DNA of 64,000 bases from positions 62,001 to 126,000 of the forward strand of contig NZ_LLYY01000010.1 in NCBI RefSeq assembly GCF_001484965.1. Reading direction: 5' to 3'. This stretch comes from Shouchella shacheensis. GTDB lineage: Bacteria; Bacillota; Bacilli; Bacillales; Bacillaceae_D. Below are positions 8,172 through 15,896 of the stretch, piece after piece (the stretch's first letter is position 1; each line of letters begins with the position of its first letter). A model generated the notes under the pieces. The model was given only the letters and a program-made list of their open reading frames with translations. It was not told where the DNA came from and did not search any database. A program made the position numbers and the translations under genes.

Positions 8172-8843
8172 CTATTCTACCCTATGTCCCTGATTTACAC
8201 GCATTTTTAAGTGTTGGGCTTCTCTTTTTTTATAAATCTTTGATATTGCATTCAAGCAAAACGCCGGAAGCTTTTTCGGAAATAACCTCCTTGAATAATA
8301 GCGGTCAAAGGCCTGTTTCAAATCCCTCCACTGCGTGCAATTTTTCGTTTGTTTAAAACGAGCCACGTCGATGACCTTCATCGTGCCATCCTTCGTCAAA
8401 AGCAGATTATGCAAATGAATGTCTGAAGGGTTTAAGCCTTTTTTGCGTGCGAACGCAATGGCCTCATCCACTTCCTTAATGTGCCTGTGATGGACGCGCC
8501 GTCCTTCCAGCATGCACTGAAAGAGCGTCTTTCCCTCTATATAATCCATCACAAGATAGGTAGTGCCGACTTCGAAAAGCTTTGGAAAATAGGAGCATCC
8601 GTCAAGCCTGTCGTAGATCTCAGCCTCAAGCTTGGCCAGATGCTCAAAAGGAGAATAAAATATTTTGATCGCCTTGTTCGCATGCGGAAGCTTAAAGACA
8701 TAGGCACTTCTTCCGCTGCCAATCAGTTGCAAGCGGTGATCGAAGGCTTTAAGCTCTCTTTTTCCTTTGCTGAATGAAAACTTCACACTATCAGCAAAAG
8801 CTTTGTATTCTTGATGTTCAACCACAGCAGCAACTTCCTTCAT
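8172..8843 (-). CDS. Protein-kinase-like protein (YrzF type)
   Basis: A 223-aa compact kinase-fold protein. The glycine-rich loop is IGSGRSAYVFKL, the ATP-binding Lys is in NKAIKIF, and the hinge region reads YLVMDYIEGKTL. The catalytic loop is atypical: SDIHLHNLLL in place of HRDxxxxN. The DFG motif is replaced by VIDVARF. Such small kinases occur in Bacillus (YrzF) without a defined substrate. I start at the ATG at 8843, behind GGTAGGTGGACGAGG. It follows a 41-aa gene by 10 bp, and both lie downstream of a manganese riboswitch, so expression may respond to Mn(II). Confidence 0.75.
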   Translation of the reverse strand: MKEVAAVVEHQEYKAFADSVKFSFSKGKRELKAFDHRLQLIGSGRSAYVFKLPHANKAIKIFYSPFEHLAKLEAEIYDRLDGCSYFPKLFEVGTTYLVMDYIEGKTLFQCMLEGRRVHHRHIKEVDEAIAFARKKGLNPSDIHLHNLLLTKDGTMKVIDVARFKQTKNCTQWRDLKQAFDRYYSRRLFPKKLPAFCLNAISKIYKKREAQHLKMRVNQGHRVE

Positions 8844-8853
8844 CCTCGTCCAC

Positions 8854-8979
8854 CTACCTCTTGTTCTGCCCTTTCCGCTTTGCGATTTCTTTTTGAATGA
8901 CTGGCCATACATGCTTCTTAGCCTCACGTAACCCTTGTTTCACGGCCCTGCTCTTTAGCAACTTCGATATCTTGGACAC
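8854..8979 (-). CDS. Small basic protein in the riboswitch-led operon
   Basis: A 41-aa gene with a GTG start at 8979 behind AAGGGAGGGCCTTAA. It begins MSKISKLLKSRAVKQGLREA and ends IAKRKGQNKR. It is strongly basic, probably helical and amphipathic, with no membrane segment. I do not recognise the family. It is the first coding sequence after the yybP-ykoY riboswitch, and the kinase-like gene starts 10 bp after its stop. Confidence 0.6.
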   Translation of the reverse strand: MSKISKLLKSRAVKQGLREAKKHVWPVIQKEIAKRKGQNKR

Positions 8980-9005
8980 TTAAGGCCCTCCCTTGTTAAC
9001 CCAAA

Positions 9006-9038
9006 GAAAAAGAGACTTCACCCAGTGGCAAAGTCTCC
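9006..9038 (-). terminator. Second, promoter-distal terminator of the riboswitch leader
   Basis: On the minus strand GAGACTT pairs with AAGTCTC around a loop that can itself pair (CAC/GTG), followed by TTTTTC. Its left arm overlaps GAGACTTTGCC, which can instead pair with the right arm of the first terminator. Confidence 0.7.
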
Positions 9039-9041
9039 GAT

Positions 9042-9087
9042 AAAAAATAAAAGAGACCTTTGCCCGTACAATGATGGCAAAGGTCTC
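9042..9087 (-). terminator. First terminator of the riboswitch leader
   Basis: On the minus strand GAGACCTTTGCC pairs perfectly over 12 bp with GGCAAAGGTCTC, followed by TTTTATTTTTT. The left arm also contains CCTTTG, which can pair with CAAAGG at the aptamer 5' end (P1). Terminator and P1 are therefore mutually exclusive. Confidence 0.85.
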
Positions 9088-9182
9088 GCTAACAACAGGT
9101 ATGTTGCCAGCAACGCCGAGGACGTTTGTCCTGTAATGACGACGACTGCTGAACAGCTACTCCCCTTTGGGATTGAATTATA
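9064..9182 (-). ncRNA. yybP-ykoY manganese riboswitch
   Basis: The minus strand shows hallmarks of the yybP-ykoY aptamer: CCCAAAGGGGAGTAGC at the 5' side, CCTCGGCGTTGCTGGCAAC in the middle, and GCGAGACCTTTGCC at the 3' side leading into a terminator. This RNA class binds Mn(II) and usually turns on manganese exporters or TerC-type proteins. Here the downstream genes are a 41-aa protein and a kinase-like protein, with no exporter. A frame on this strand covering the leader (9018-9224) is not a gene. Boundaries are approximate. Confidence 0.85.
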
Positions 9183-9195
9183 AGTTCTTGTGCTT

Positions 9196-9224
9196 ACTAT
9201 AAGAGCTAAGCCTGTCGACGTCAA
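9196..9224 (-). promoter_or_regulatory. Sigma-A promoter of the riboswitch transcript
   Basis: On the minus strand TTGACG (9219-9224), a 17-nt spacer, and TATAGT (9196-9201). Transcription should start near 9188, a few bases before the aptamer. Confidence 0.75.
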
Positions 9225-9384
9225 TAGATCCCCACGATTTCACACAAGATCTTAACATTGGCTTAACAAAACTAAATTCATCGCATTTCCATCTCCCTTG
9301 GCACAATTTCTTTCATGCGAAGGCTTCTATCCCACTCCCCTATGCTACAATGAAAGCGTAATAGATCAGAAAGGGGCGAAACTT

Positions 9385-10311
9385 ATGCGCATACTGAGCG
9401 TTGGCGCGGGCGGTGTTGGCGGGTATTTTGGTGCTCGTCTTGCAGAAAAAGGAGAAGACGTAACCTTTCTCGTGCGCGAAAAGCGAAAACACCTTTTAGA
9501 GGAGAAAGGTCTTGCGGTTCGCAGTATTCACGGCGACCTCACGATGGAGCCGAAACTCATAACGAAAAACAGCCAGGCACTGCCTTTTGATGTTATTCTC
9601 CTCTCAACAAAGGCCTACCACTTGGAGCAGGCGATTGGAGATGTCCGTCCATTCATCTGTGAACATACGGTGATCCTGCCCCTCCTAAATGGGATTGCTC
9701 ATATTCCCGTGCTACAAAAAGCATTTGGGGAAGATCAGGTCATCGGCGGACTGTGCTTCATTGAAACAACTGTTGACAAGGATGGCGCGATTCGGCAGAC
9801 AAGCCCAACGCACCGACTTATGTTTGGAGAGCTCGATGGGACGAAAACGGAGCGGACAACTCGTTTGGAAGAGGCCTTTGAAGATACCAAAGCGTCGATC
9901 GTCTTGAGCGAGAAGATTGAACAAGAAATGTGGCATAAATACTTATTTATTACCGTCGCCTCTGGCATCACCACTCTCTTCCGTTCGCCGATCGGCCCGG
10001 TTCGCGAAAGTGAGAATGGACGCGAATTTACTCGCGGCTTGTTTGAGGAAACGGCTTCGATTATGCGAGAGCACGGGGCGAAGCTCGCAGATAACATTGT
10101 TGATAAGCATATGGAGACGATGGATGCGATGACCTATGAGATGAAGTCGTCGCTGTTACGGGACATGGAAAAGCATGACTCGGTGGAAGGCGATCATTTG
10201 CAAGGGTATTTGCTGGAGTTGGCTAGAAAGGGGAATGTCGATGCTCCTCTTCTGCACGCCGTGTATCAAAATTTGAAAGTATACGAAGTTCGCAGGTTAC
10301 AACAAGGATGA
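9385..10311 (+). CDS. panE: 2-dehydropantoate 2-reductase family protein
   Basis: A 308-aa ketopantoate reductase-type enzyme, which reduces 2-dehydropantoate to pantoate with NADPH for coenzyme A synthesis. The Rossmann motif is at the N-terminus (ILSVGAGGVGGYFGARLAEK), and the catalytic Lys/Asn/Glu region is seen as STKAYHLEQA and PLLNGIAHIPVL. The C-terminal helical domain ends the protein at normal length. The start is the ATG at 9385 behind AAAGGGGCGAAACTT; an upstream in-frame ATG at 9298 has no binding site. Bacilli often carry several paralogues, so the substrate may be another 2-keto acid. Confidence 0.85.
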   Translation: MRILSVGAGGVGGYFGARLAEKGEDVTFLVREKRKHLLEEKGLAVRSIHGDLTMEPKLITKNSQALPFDVILLSTKAYHLEQAIGDVRPFICEHTVILPLLNGIAHIPVLQKAFGEDQVIGGLCFIETTVDKDGAIRQTSPTHRLMFGELDGTKTERTTRLEEAFEDTKASIVLSEKIEQEMWHKYLFITVASGITTLFRSPIGPVRESENGREFTRGLFEETASIMREHGAKLADNIVDKHMETMDAMTYEMKSSLLRDMEKHDSVEGDHLQGYLLELARKGNVDAPLLHAVYQNLKVYEVRRLQQG

Positions 10312-10323
10312 AAAAGCAGCAGA

Positions 10324-10352
10324 GCCCCCTCCGTTGGTAAAGCGGAGGGGGC
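10324..10352. terminator. Strong hairpin between convergent genes
   Basis: GCCCCCTCCG (10324-10333) pairs with CGGAGGGGGC (10343-10352). No T-run follows directly on either strand, so termination efficiency is uncertain, but the position between two convergent genes fits a bidirectional terminator. Confidence 0.6.
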
Positions 10353-10404
10353 GGTATCCTGAACGGCTCTCAGACAACATTCGGCCGGCTAGGAGCAGGC
10401 GAAT

Positions 10405-11298
10405 TTAAAAAACCTCGCTTCGCCGCAAAATTTCGTTCGCCCCAAGGAGCGTGGCTTCTTCGATACTAACGCCGGCTTTTCGCAAGAAAGACTGAACGAC
10501 ATGGTAGCCGACCGCATAACCTGCGCCAAATGAAAGACCTACAGGCTGGTAGCCTTGCTCGCGAGAAACTTCATCGCCAAACATGTAGCTGCTCACTTCC
10601 GCAAACCCCTTGATGTCAAGCGCCTGCTTAATGACCTCAATCGAATAACACAGGTCCTCCTCGTCCAAAGCGGTTACCCACGGGCCGAGGGATTCCTCCC
10701 CGTACAGCTCCCGGGCAAAAGAATCCGCTAGGCCTTCAATGACAATATAATCCCCTACCGTCACATCGCCATGGTTCCAGTTAAAATAGGAAAACCTGAG
10801 GTTGTGATGAAATTCATGAGCAATCACTGCTGGCAACCTCGGGAGATTGTAACCGTTGGGATCAATCGTGATCATCACATAGCCCGGGATCCCGCCAAAC
10901 CCCGAGTAGCCTTTCTGAAGACGTAGCTTCTCCTGATCGGCAATATAAAGGCCAAGCCTGATGTCGTCAGCATTAACGTGCAGCCCCGCGTCTTTTGCCT
11001 GGGCAACGCACGCCTGCAGGGCTTCTCTTGCCACAGCCAGCGCATGGTTGGCCTGTAGTTTTTTCAAAGCCTGTGTGCCTTTCTCCGTTTCTATAATGTC
11101 CAGGTAGCCCAGTATCTTTGTTGCCATTATCACGTCGTAGCCGTTTGGCTCTTTCGCTTTTAGGGGAACGCCAATCGCCTTCCACATCCCCTCCAACGGC
11201 TTCATCATCGTGTATCTGAAAAAATCCTCCCTCTTTTTAATTGGCAAGGCGAACAGCGTTTCGTATTGGGCGAACGTATCTTCCAAATGAATTTTCAT
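10405..11298 (-). CDS. DUF2268 putative zinc protease (YjaZ type)
   Basis: A 297-aa protein of the DUF2268 family, predicted zinc metallopeptidases. The HEFHH motif at 161-165 (His161, Glu162, His165) and a downstream Glu188 in VIEGLADSFARELYG fit a gluzincin-like active site. There is no signal peptide, so it is probably cytoplasmic. I use the ATG at 11298, behind GGGAGGGAAGTAAG, not the earlier in-frame Met. The physiological substrate is unknown; YjaZ of B. subtilis is uncharacterised. Confidence 0.75.
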   Translation of the reverse strand: MKIHLEDTFAQYETLFALPIKKREDFFRYTMMKPLEGMWKAIGVPLKAKEPNGYDVIMATKILGYLDIIETEKGTQALKKLQANHALAVAREALQACVAQAKDAGLHVNADDIRLGLYIADQEKLRLQKGYSGFGGIPGYVMITIDPNGYNLPRLPAVIAHEFHHNLRFSYFNWNHGDVTVGDYIVIEGLADSFARELYGEESLGPWVTALDEEDLCYSIEVIKQALDIKGFAEVSSYMFGDEVSREQGYQPVGLSFGAGYAVGYHVVQSFLRKAGVSIEEATLLGANEILRRSEVF

Positions 11299-11496
11299 CT
11301 TACTTCCCTCCCTTGAATGAGGGTACACCTTCACGTTGCGTTAAGGTCAAGACGCCGGTTGGAAACCTTTTGAAAAAAACTGAACCTCTTCCGTACATTG
11401 AGTGCTGAATTGTTCGCGCTTATTAGGTTGATGGGTTCCTCACTGCGTTGCGACCAACGGTTTTGAACGATCGAGGACACTTCCTGCACCTATTTC

Positions 11497-11528
11497 AAAA
11501 CGCCACTTTCCTAAGAAATTGGCGTTTT
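11497..11528 (-). terminator. Terminator overlapping the HAD gene stop
   Basis: AAAACGCCA (11497-11505) pairs with TGGCGTTTT (11520-11528). The stop codon of the HAD gene lies in the loop. The flanking A/T bases give a U-tract within the stem end on the minus strand. Confidence 0.6.
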
Positions 11529-12209
11529 AACTGGAGGATAATTGGACTCAATATAGGTCTTAACATCGTGTAAGCTTTCAAACACCCCAGCGGAGAGGTT
11601 GTTCACTTCGTCCGTCGCCTCAAGCAAGTCCGGCACAAAGAAGAGAGGGATGCCTGCCTCTTTAGCCGCAAGGAACCCGTTATACGAGTCCTCAAGCACA
11701 ATCGCCTCTTTCGCTCCTGTACCAGCCTTCTCGCAGGCTAGCAGGAAAATCTCTGGATTCGGTTTGCTTTCTATCACTTGGTCACCACCCACAATGACAT
11801 CGAAATAATCGCGGATGCCCTCCATCTCCAAGTTTTTGATAACATGGTCGCGATTGCTAGAAGAAGCAACGGCTATTTTCAGGTTTCTGTTGAGCAAATA
11901 CGCAAGGAGCTCATCAAGCCCTGGCTTCTTCTCAACGGTTCCATTCTCTTGAATGATCGTCTCCCGCATCCGGTGATTCGCCTCAAGCCACTGTTCTACA
12001 GATGCCTCTTCCCCATATCTGTCTTTCAGTGTGCGAACAATCCCCCCGTGATTTTTTCCTAATAAACTTTTATGAACATCGATGGAATAAGAAAAACCGA
12101 GCTCCTCTGCCACTCGTTCCCAGGCGAGATGCCCGATCCATTCGGTATTAAACATAAGTCCATCCATATCAAAGATGACGAGTTCTAGTTGGTTAGTCAA
12201 TGTCTTCAT
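11511..12209 (-). CDS. HAD-family hydrolase, beta-phosphoglucomutase-like
   Basis: A 232-aa HAD subfamily IA phosphatase/mutase. The nucleophile motif is IFDMDGLMFNTE (Asp14, acid/base Asp16), motif II is VASSSNRDHV, the Lys is in ESKPNPEIF, and the metal motif is VLEDSYNGFLAA. The all-helical cap sits between motifs I and II, as in beta-phosphoglucomutase and YhcW-like phosphatases. The substrate is probably a sugar phosphate or another small phosphoester. The annotated ATG has GGGGGA immediately before it; a TTG four codons later is better spaced and may be the true start. Confidence 0.8.
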   Translation of the reverse strand: MKTLTNQLELVIFDMDGLMFNTEWIGHLAWERVAEELGFSYSIDVHKSLLGKNHGGIVRTLKDRYGEEASVEQWLEANHRMRETIIQENGTVEKKPGLDELLAYLLNRNLKIAVASSSNRDHVIKNLEMEGIRDYFDVIVGGDQVIESKPNPEIFLLACEKAGTGAKEAIVLEDSYNGFLAAKEAGIPLFFVPDLLEATDEVNNLSAGVFESLHDVKTYIESNYPPVKTPIS

Positions 12210-12403
12210 TCCCCCGGTAAACTGTTAAAATCTAGGTTGCTCTTTAAGCAACCCTCCTCCTACTAGTGTATCACCAAAGGCTTTGTATTCATAATGTGTA
12301 GACGACCATTTTATAACGGAGTGTGAAACCTTTGGTATATCGTAAAATTATCTAGCCTGTAAACCCAACGTATAGATATAGACCACGAAAGGAGTGCGAA
12401 CTT

Positions 12404-12640
12404 ATGAAAGGCATTGGAATCAATCAGTACGGAAATGAAAATCAGTTAACGGTGATCGAATTAGAACCCCCCCTTGGCCCCACAGAAGTGAAAATTTTGA
12501 TCCGTGTTAGTGGCATCATTAAGGGAAGGGTTTTTGAAAGATACACTTGGCTGGGACAGCGCAGGAATGATCACAGAAATAACCGTTCTTCCCAGCAATT
12601 GCTCAGCTAGAATCATTGAACCGCTCCTTATTTGCTGGTT
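12404..12640 (+). pseudogene. Remnant of a quinone oxidoreductase/zinc-type dehydrogenase gene
   Basis: The frame starts normally (MKGIGINQYGNENQL, then VIELEPPLGPTEVKI), matching the N-terminus of medium-chain NADP-dependent oxidoreductases, and has a good AAAGGAGTGCG binding site. After about 40 codons the homology jumps frame: TLGWDSAGMITEI, the typical GWDxAG segment, is in another frame. The rest of the roughly 330-aa enzyme is missing. An internal deletion plus loss of the 3' part explains this. Confidence 0.75.
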
Positions 12641-12652
12641 TAGAATTTACCA

Positions 12653-12693
12653 CTAAAAAAATGCTTGACCCGCCTCCAAGAGGTGGGCCAAAC
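12653..12693 (-). terminator. Terminator downstream of the thiamine-binding protein gene
   Basis: On the minus strand GCCCACCTC pairs with GAGGCGGGT around a 3-nt loop, followed by CAAGCATTTTTTT. Confidence 0.7.
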
Positions 12694-12759
12694 ACCTTTT
12701 CAAGTAGTCCGCTTCCTTGCATAAACTCGTGAGTTTGTCACCCAATAGGGTCTGTTATT

Positions 12760-13047
12760 CTAATCTAAATGAACGTTCTTATCCTTGATTTGAACACCTT
12801 CAGGGCGGTAGTGAATCTTCACATTGGAAATCACTTCATTCGCTCCAGAATCAGAAGCAATGCGTTGTGCCTCCTTAATTATTTTAAGGACATCGTCCAT
12901 TTCTCCTTCAATGACGGTTTCCATGGCACCAATCTCATGCTTCATGCCGGAATCATTGATGAAATCTACGACTTTCGTGATAATACCGTTTGTGTCCATA
13001 TCTTTTCCATTCGGTAAAAGTTGAAGTCCAGCAGTAACTGTTGGCAT
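12760..13047 (-). CDS. Thiamine-binding protein (MTH1187/YkoF family)
   Basis: A 95-aa ferredoxin-like-fold protein of the DUF77/Thiamine_BP family. Typical features are the strand-start MPTVTAGLQLLP, the GAMETVIEGEMDDVL segment and VISNVKIHYRPEG. Members bind thiamine or related pyrimidines in the cytoplasm as dimers or tetramers. AAAGGAGGAATCATTA precedes the ATG. No thiamine transporter or TPP riboswitch lies beside it, so the role is inferred from family alone. Confidence 0.8.
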   Translation of the reverse strand: MPTVTAGLQLLPNGKDMDTNGIITKVVDFINDSGMKHEIGAMETVIEGEMDDVLKIIKEAQRIASDSGANEVISNVKIHYRPEGVQIKDKNVHLD

Positions 13048-13117
13048 TAATGATTCCTCCTTTTATGTCCCTTATTTCCTCTACCCGCTTTAAAACATTA
13101 CAAAACATGCCCCATTT

Positions 13118-13261
13118 CTAAGCGAATATTCTTTTCCGCTCATATTCTGCAGCCATTCGGGATATCTCTGCCAGTAGCTTCAGTTCTTCTTCCTTTAAAC
13201 TCCGTTCCAGTTTCCTTTCAAAATCTTTCACTAATTCTCGTTCAAGTTGCTTCTCATTCAT
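13118..13261 (-). CDS. Small helical hypothetical protein
   Basis: A 47-aa frame beginning MNEKQLERELVKDFERKLER and ending AAEYERKRIFA. It is almost entirely charged with heptad-like Leu spacing, so it is probably one long helix or short coiled coil. GTGGGGATGGTC precedes the ATG. It lies upstream of the thiamine-binding protein gene on the same strand, 70 bp away. The family is not recognised. Confidence 0.5.
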   Translation of the reverse strand: MNEKQLERELVKDFERKLERSLKEEELKLLAEISRMAAEYERKRIFA

Positions 13262-13397
13262 GACCATCCCCACTTTCGTTCAGGCATAATCTATCGTTCA
13301 TAAACTTATTAGCGATACCGCTTTTAAATTCCTTTTAACCGTCAAAGGCTCCTAATAATAGAGAAATCTCGACATGAAAAACATTCTGTTTCAAAGG

Positions 13398-13426
13398 TTG
13401 ATATTGTAAGCGTTTTCAATTATAAT
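13398..13426 (+). promoter_or_regulatory. Sigma-A promoter with embedded catabolite-responsive element
   Basis: TTGATA (13398-13403), 17 nt, TATAAT (13421-13426). The spacer region 13403-13420, ATTGTAAGCGTTTTCAAT, matches the CcpA operator consensus WWTGNAARCGNWWWCAWW at every position. CcpA bound there would block RNA polymerase, so the transcript should be repressed when glucose is plentiful. Confidence 0.85.
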
Positions 13427-13432
13427 AAAAGT

Positions 13433-13567
13433 AGGTAGAACAACAAAAGTGGTTGTTAGGGTAGTCGGCGAAGGCGGGGCCGATGCCACGGCTAACATAA
13501 GAGACGCTCCTTAATTTTAAGGCACAGCAGAGCCGATGATCATTAGCGTAATCATCGGCTTTTTTCA
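13433..13567 (+). ncRNA. CcpA-controlled small RNA (candidate)
   Basis: A predicted transcript of about 130 nt from a strong promoter to a strong terminator, with no credible ORF. It folds into three visible hairpins. The first is TGTTAG/CTAACA (13454-13497) with an inner TCGGC/GCCGA and a G-rich loop, GAAGGCGGG. The second is CCTTAA/TTAAGG (13509-13522). The last is the terminator AGCCGATGAT/ATCATCGGCT (13531-13560) plus T-run. Glucose-repressed small RNAs with G-rich loops are known in Firmicutes (for example RsaI/RsaOG in Staphylococcus). Membership of that family is only a suspicion. It faces the trailer end of the CRISPR array. Confidence 0.7.
13541..13566 (+). terminator. Terminator of the small RNA
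   Basis: The right half of the hairpin AGCCGATGAT...ATCATCGGCT (stem 13531-13560), followed by TTTTTT. It has a ten-base-pair perfect stem. Confidence 0.8.
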
Positions 13568-13640
13568 TCGTTGTACTTGAAGGTGAATTAAACGCCGTTC
13601 ATTAAACGAGGAGCAGAATTCGAGCTCAACATTTGCGTAA

Positions 13641-15590
13641 ATTTCTTTCCACGCACTTACATGGAGTGCGACACCGTAGTAAATAGCAGCAAAACCACCT
13701 TTACTCATTTCAATCCACGCACTCACATGGAGTGCGATTGGCGTTCTATGAGCTTTACAGAGGAAAAATGGTATTTCAACCCACGCACTCACATGGAGTG
13801 CGATGGCAGTCTTCATGCACAACCGCTCCTGTATCGTATTTCAATCCACGCACTCACATGGAGTGCGATACCAAAACGAGTAGCAGAAGATACCTGGTCC
13901 AGAATTTCAATCCACGCACTCACATGGAGTGCGATTCAAGGCGAGGGCCAACTCACACGGGACGGCGAAATTTCAATCCACGCACTCACATGGAGTGCGA
14001 TGAAGTGGCCCGCCCGTCCTTTGATGCCATCAACATTTCAATCCACGCACTCACATGGAGTGCGATTACAAGGAACCATCATTATGTACGATGCGGAAGG
14101 ATTTCAATCCACGCACTCACATGGAGTGCGATTGAGCCAGATTTACCATTTACAGAAACGAAGGAAATTTCAATCCACGCACTCACATGGAGTGCGATGG
14201 CGGCCGATGATTATGCGGGCAGCGGCACAAATATTTCAATCCACGCACTCACATGGAGTGCGATGGTAGTTGCGTAATGTCGTCGTGAATGCAATACGTA
14301 TTTCAATCCACGCACTCACATGGAGTGCGATTCTACGTCCTCCTCTGAAGCCTCGTGTAAGGCAATTTCAATCCACGCACTCACATGGAGTGCGATTGAA
14401 GAGGAAGAGCTCACGGATGAGGAGATCGAAATTTCAATCCACGCACTCACATGGAGTGCGATACCGTATTGCAGTCAGTCTATAAAGTCATAGCTCATTT
14501 CAATCCACGCACTCACATGGAGTGCGATAACTATTAATCTGCGTTAAAAAGTTGTCATCAAAATTTCAATCCACGCACTCACATGGAGTGCGATTGACGA
14601 CGATACCCACGACGAGACCGATCGGAAAATTTCAATCCACGCACTCACATGGAGTGCGATACCGACTGTGACGATAAGGTGACCGGCGGCGCCTATTTCA
14701 ATCCACGCACTCACATGGAGTGCGATCCTACAGGAACAATCCGAAGAGCAACGCATGCGCATTTCAATCCACGCACTCACATGGAGTGCGATTGCGGTGT
14801 GATCGTCACCTCGCCACCTTCATGCTATTTCAATCCACGCACTCACATGGAGTGCGATATCGGCAAAGAAAGTCGAGGGGTACTTCTGGCGTATTTCAAT
14901 CCACGCACTCACATGGAGTGCGATGCGGAATTAGATAATTTTCGCATAATTGGTTTCTTATTTCAATCCACGCACTCACATGGAGTGCGATAAATTTCTA
15001 TCGGTGGCTCGGTGGATCTTAGTCGATTTCAATCCACGCACTCACATGGAGTGCGATCGTGTCTTCCACACAACCAGCCCCACTCTACGTCGAATTTCAA
15101 TCCACGCACTCACATGGAGTGCGATACGAAAACGTGTACGAGCTGGCACTGTCTAGGATTATTTCAATCCACGCACTCACATGGAGTGCGATAACCATCT
15201 AAACGATTCTGCCTTAACCTCGTAATATTTCAATCCACGCACTCACATGGAGTGCGATGGATGAAAGCGGCAGAACTGGATATAACGAAAAGGATTTCAA
15301 TCCACGCACTCACATGGAGTGCGATCGGTGTATGACGCGAGGTTAGCGGATAGAGTACGCATTTCAATCCACGCACTCACATGGAGATGGATTTTTAGAC
15401 AAAACCAAAGAGCGGGCGATGTACGCATTTCAATCCACGCACTCACATGGAGTGCGATTTGTGTGTTACAAAGGAGGGGTGTCTTTGCAACGATTTCAAT
15501 CCACGCACTCACATGGAGTGCGATTACAAACCGCCGCGCGTCCATAACGGCGACCTTAATTTCAATCCACGCACTCACATGGAGTGCGAT
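13641..15590 (-). CRISPR. Type I-C-like CRISPR array, 30 repeats and 29 spacers
   Basis: Repeats are 32 nt and on the plus strand begin ATTTCAATCC and end GGAGTGCGAT. Read on the minus strand they end in GTGGATTGAAAT, as type I-C repeats do, so crRNA is probably transcribed on the minus strand. The first repeat (13641-13672) is degenerate, marking the trailer end at the left; the leader is at the right. Spacers are 33-36 nt, mostly 34, and I saw no duplicates. Variants: the repeat at 13773 has one changed base, and the repeat at 15361-15392 has its GGAGTGCGAT end changed to GGAGATGGAT. Several open frames across the array are artefacts of the repeats. No cas gene is in the window. Confidence 0.97.
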
Positions 15591-15730
15591 AGCGATTACC
15601 TCTCAGATATCACCTGTTAAATTACCAATTATAGAATACTACGGCTATTTCATAAAATAAAGCGCTCAACCCTCGTCTTTTATTACACGTTATTACACAA
15701 TTAATTGATTTTTTAGTGCGGATCCCCTAG
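15591..15730 (-). promoter_or_regulatory. Probable CRISPR leader
   Basis: An AT-rich stretch next to the last intact repeat at the 5' side of the minus-strand array. A TATAAT box lies on the minus strand at 15628-15633, about 38 nt before the first repeat; no convincing -35 was found. From 15731 to 15896 I see nothing further of note before the Fic gene stop. Confidence 0.55.
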
Positions 15731-15896
15731 GAATTTTAAGTGCGCTTGGGATTCGCACCAACTCTCCAGCCATCATCTACACACAAAACGCTTAACTTCA
15801 GCGTTTCCATTTTGAAACGTTCTTCTTGCAAAAGCTTTTACCTAAGTTCCATATTACTCACAGACATCCAAGAGTCTCAAACCTCTTTAGAATATC

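Noticed and set aside
9018-9224. A 68-codon minus-strand frame
   Set aside because: It covers the yybP-ykoY riboswitch and its terminators; no ribosome binding site and RNA structure explains the sequence.
12234-12252. GGTTGC/GCAACC hairpin
   Set aside because: Short stem without a T-run, in a promoter region; not called as a terminator.
13661-15660. Many open frames with repeating ISIHALTWSA or FNPRTHMECD peptides
   Set aside because: They are translations of CRISPR repeats in all frames, not proteins.
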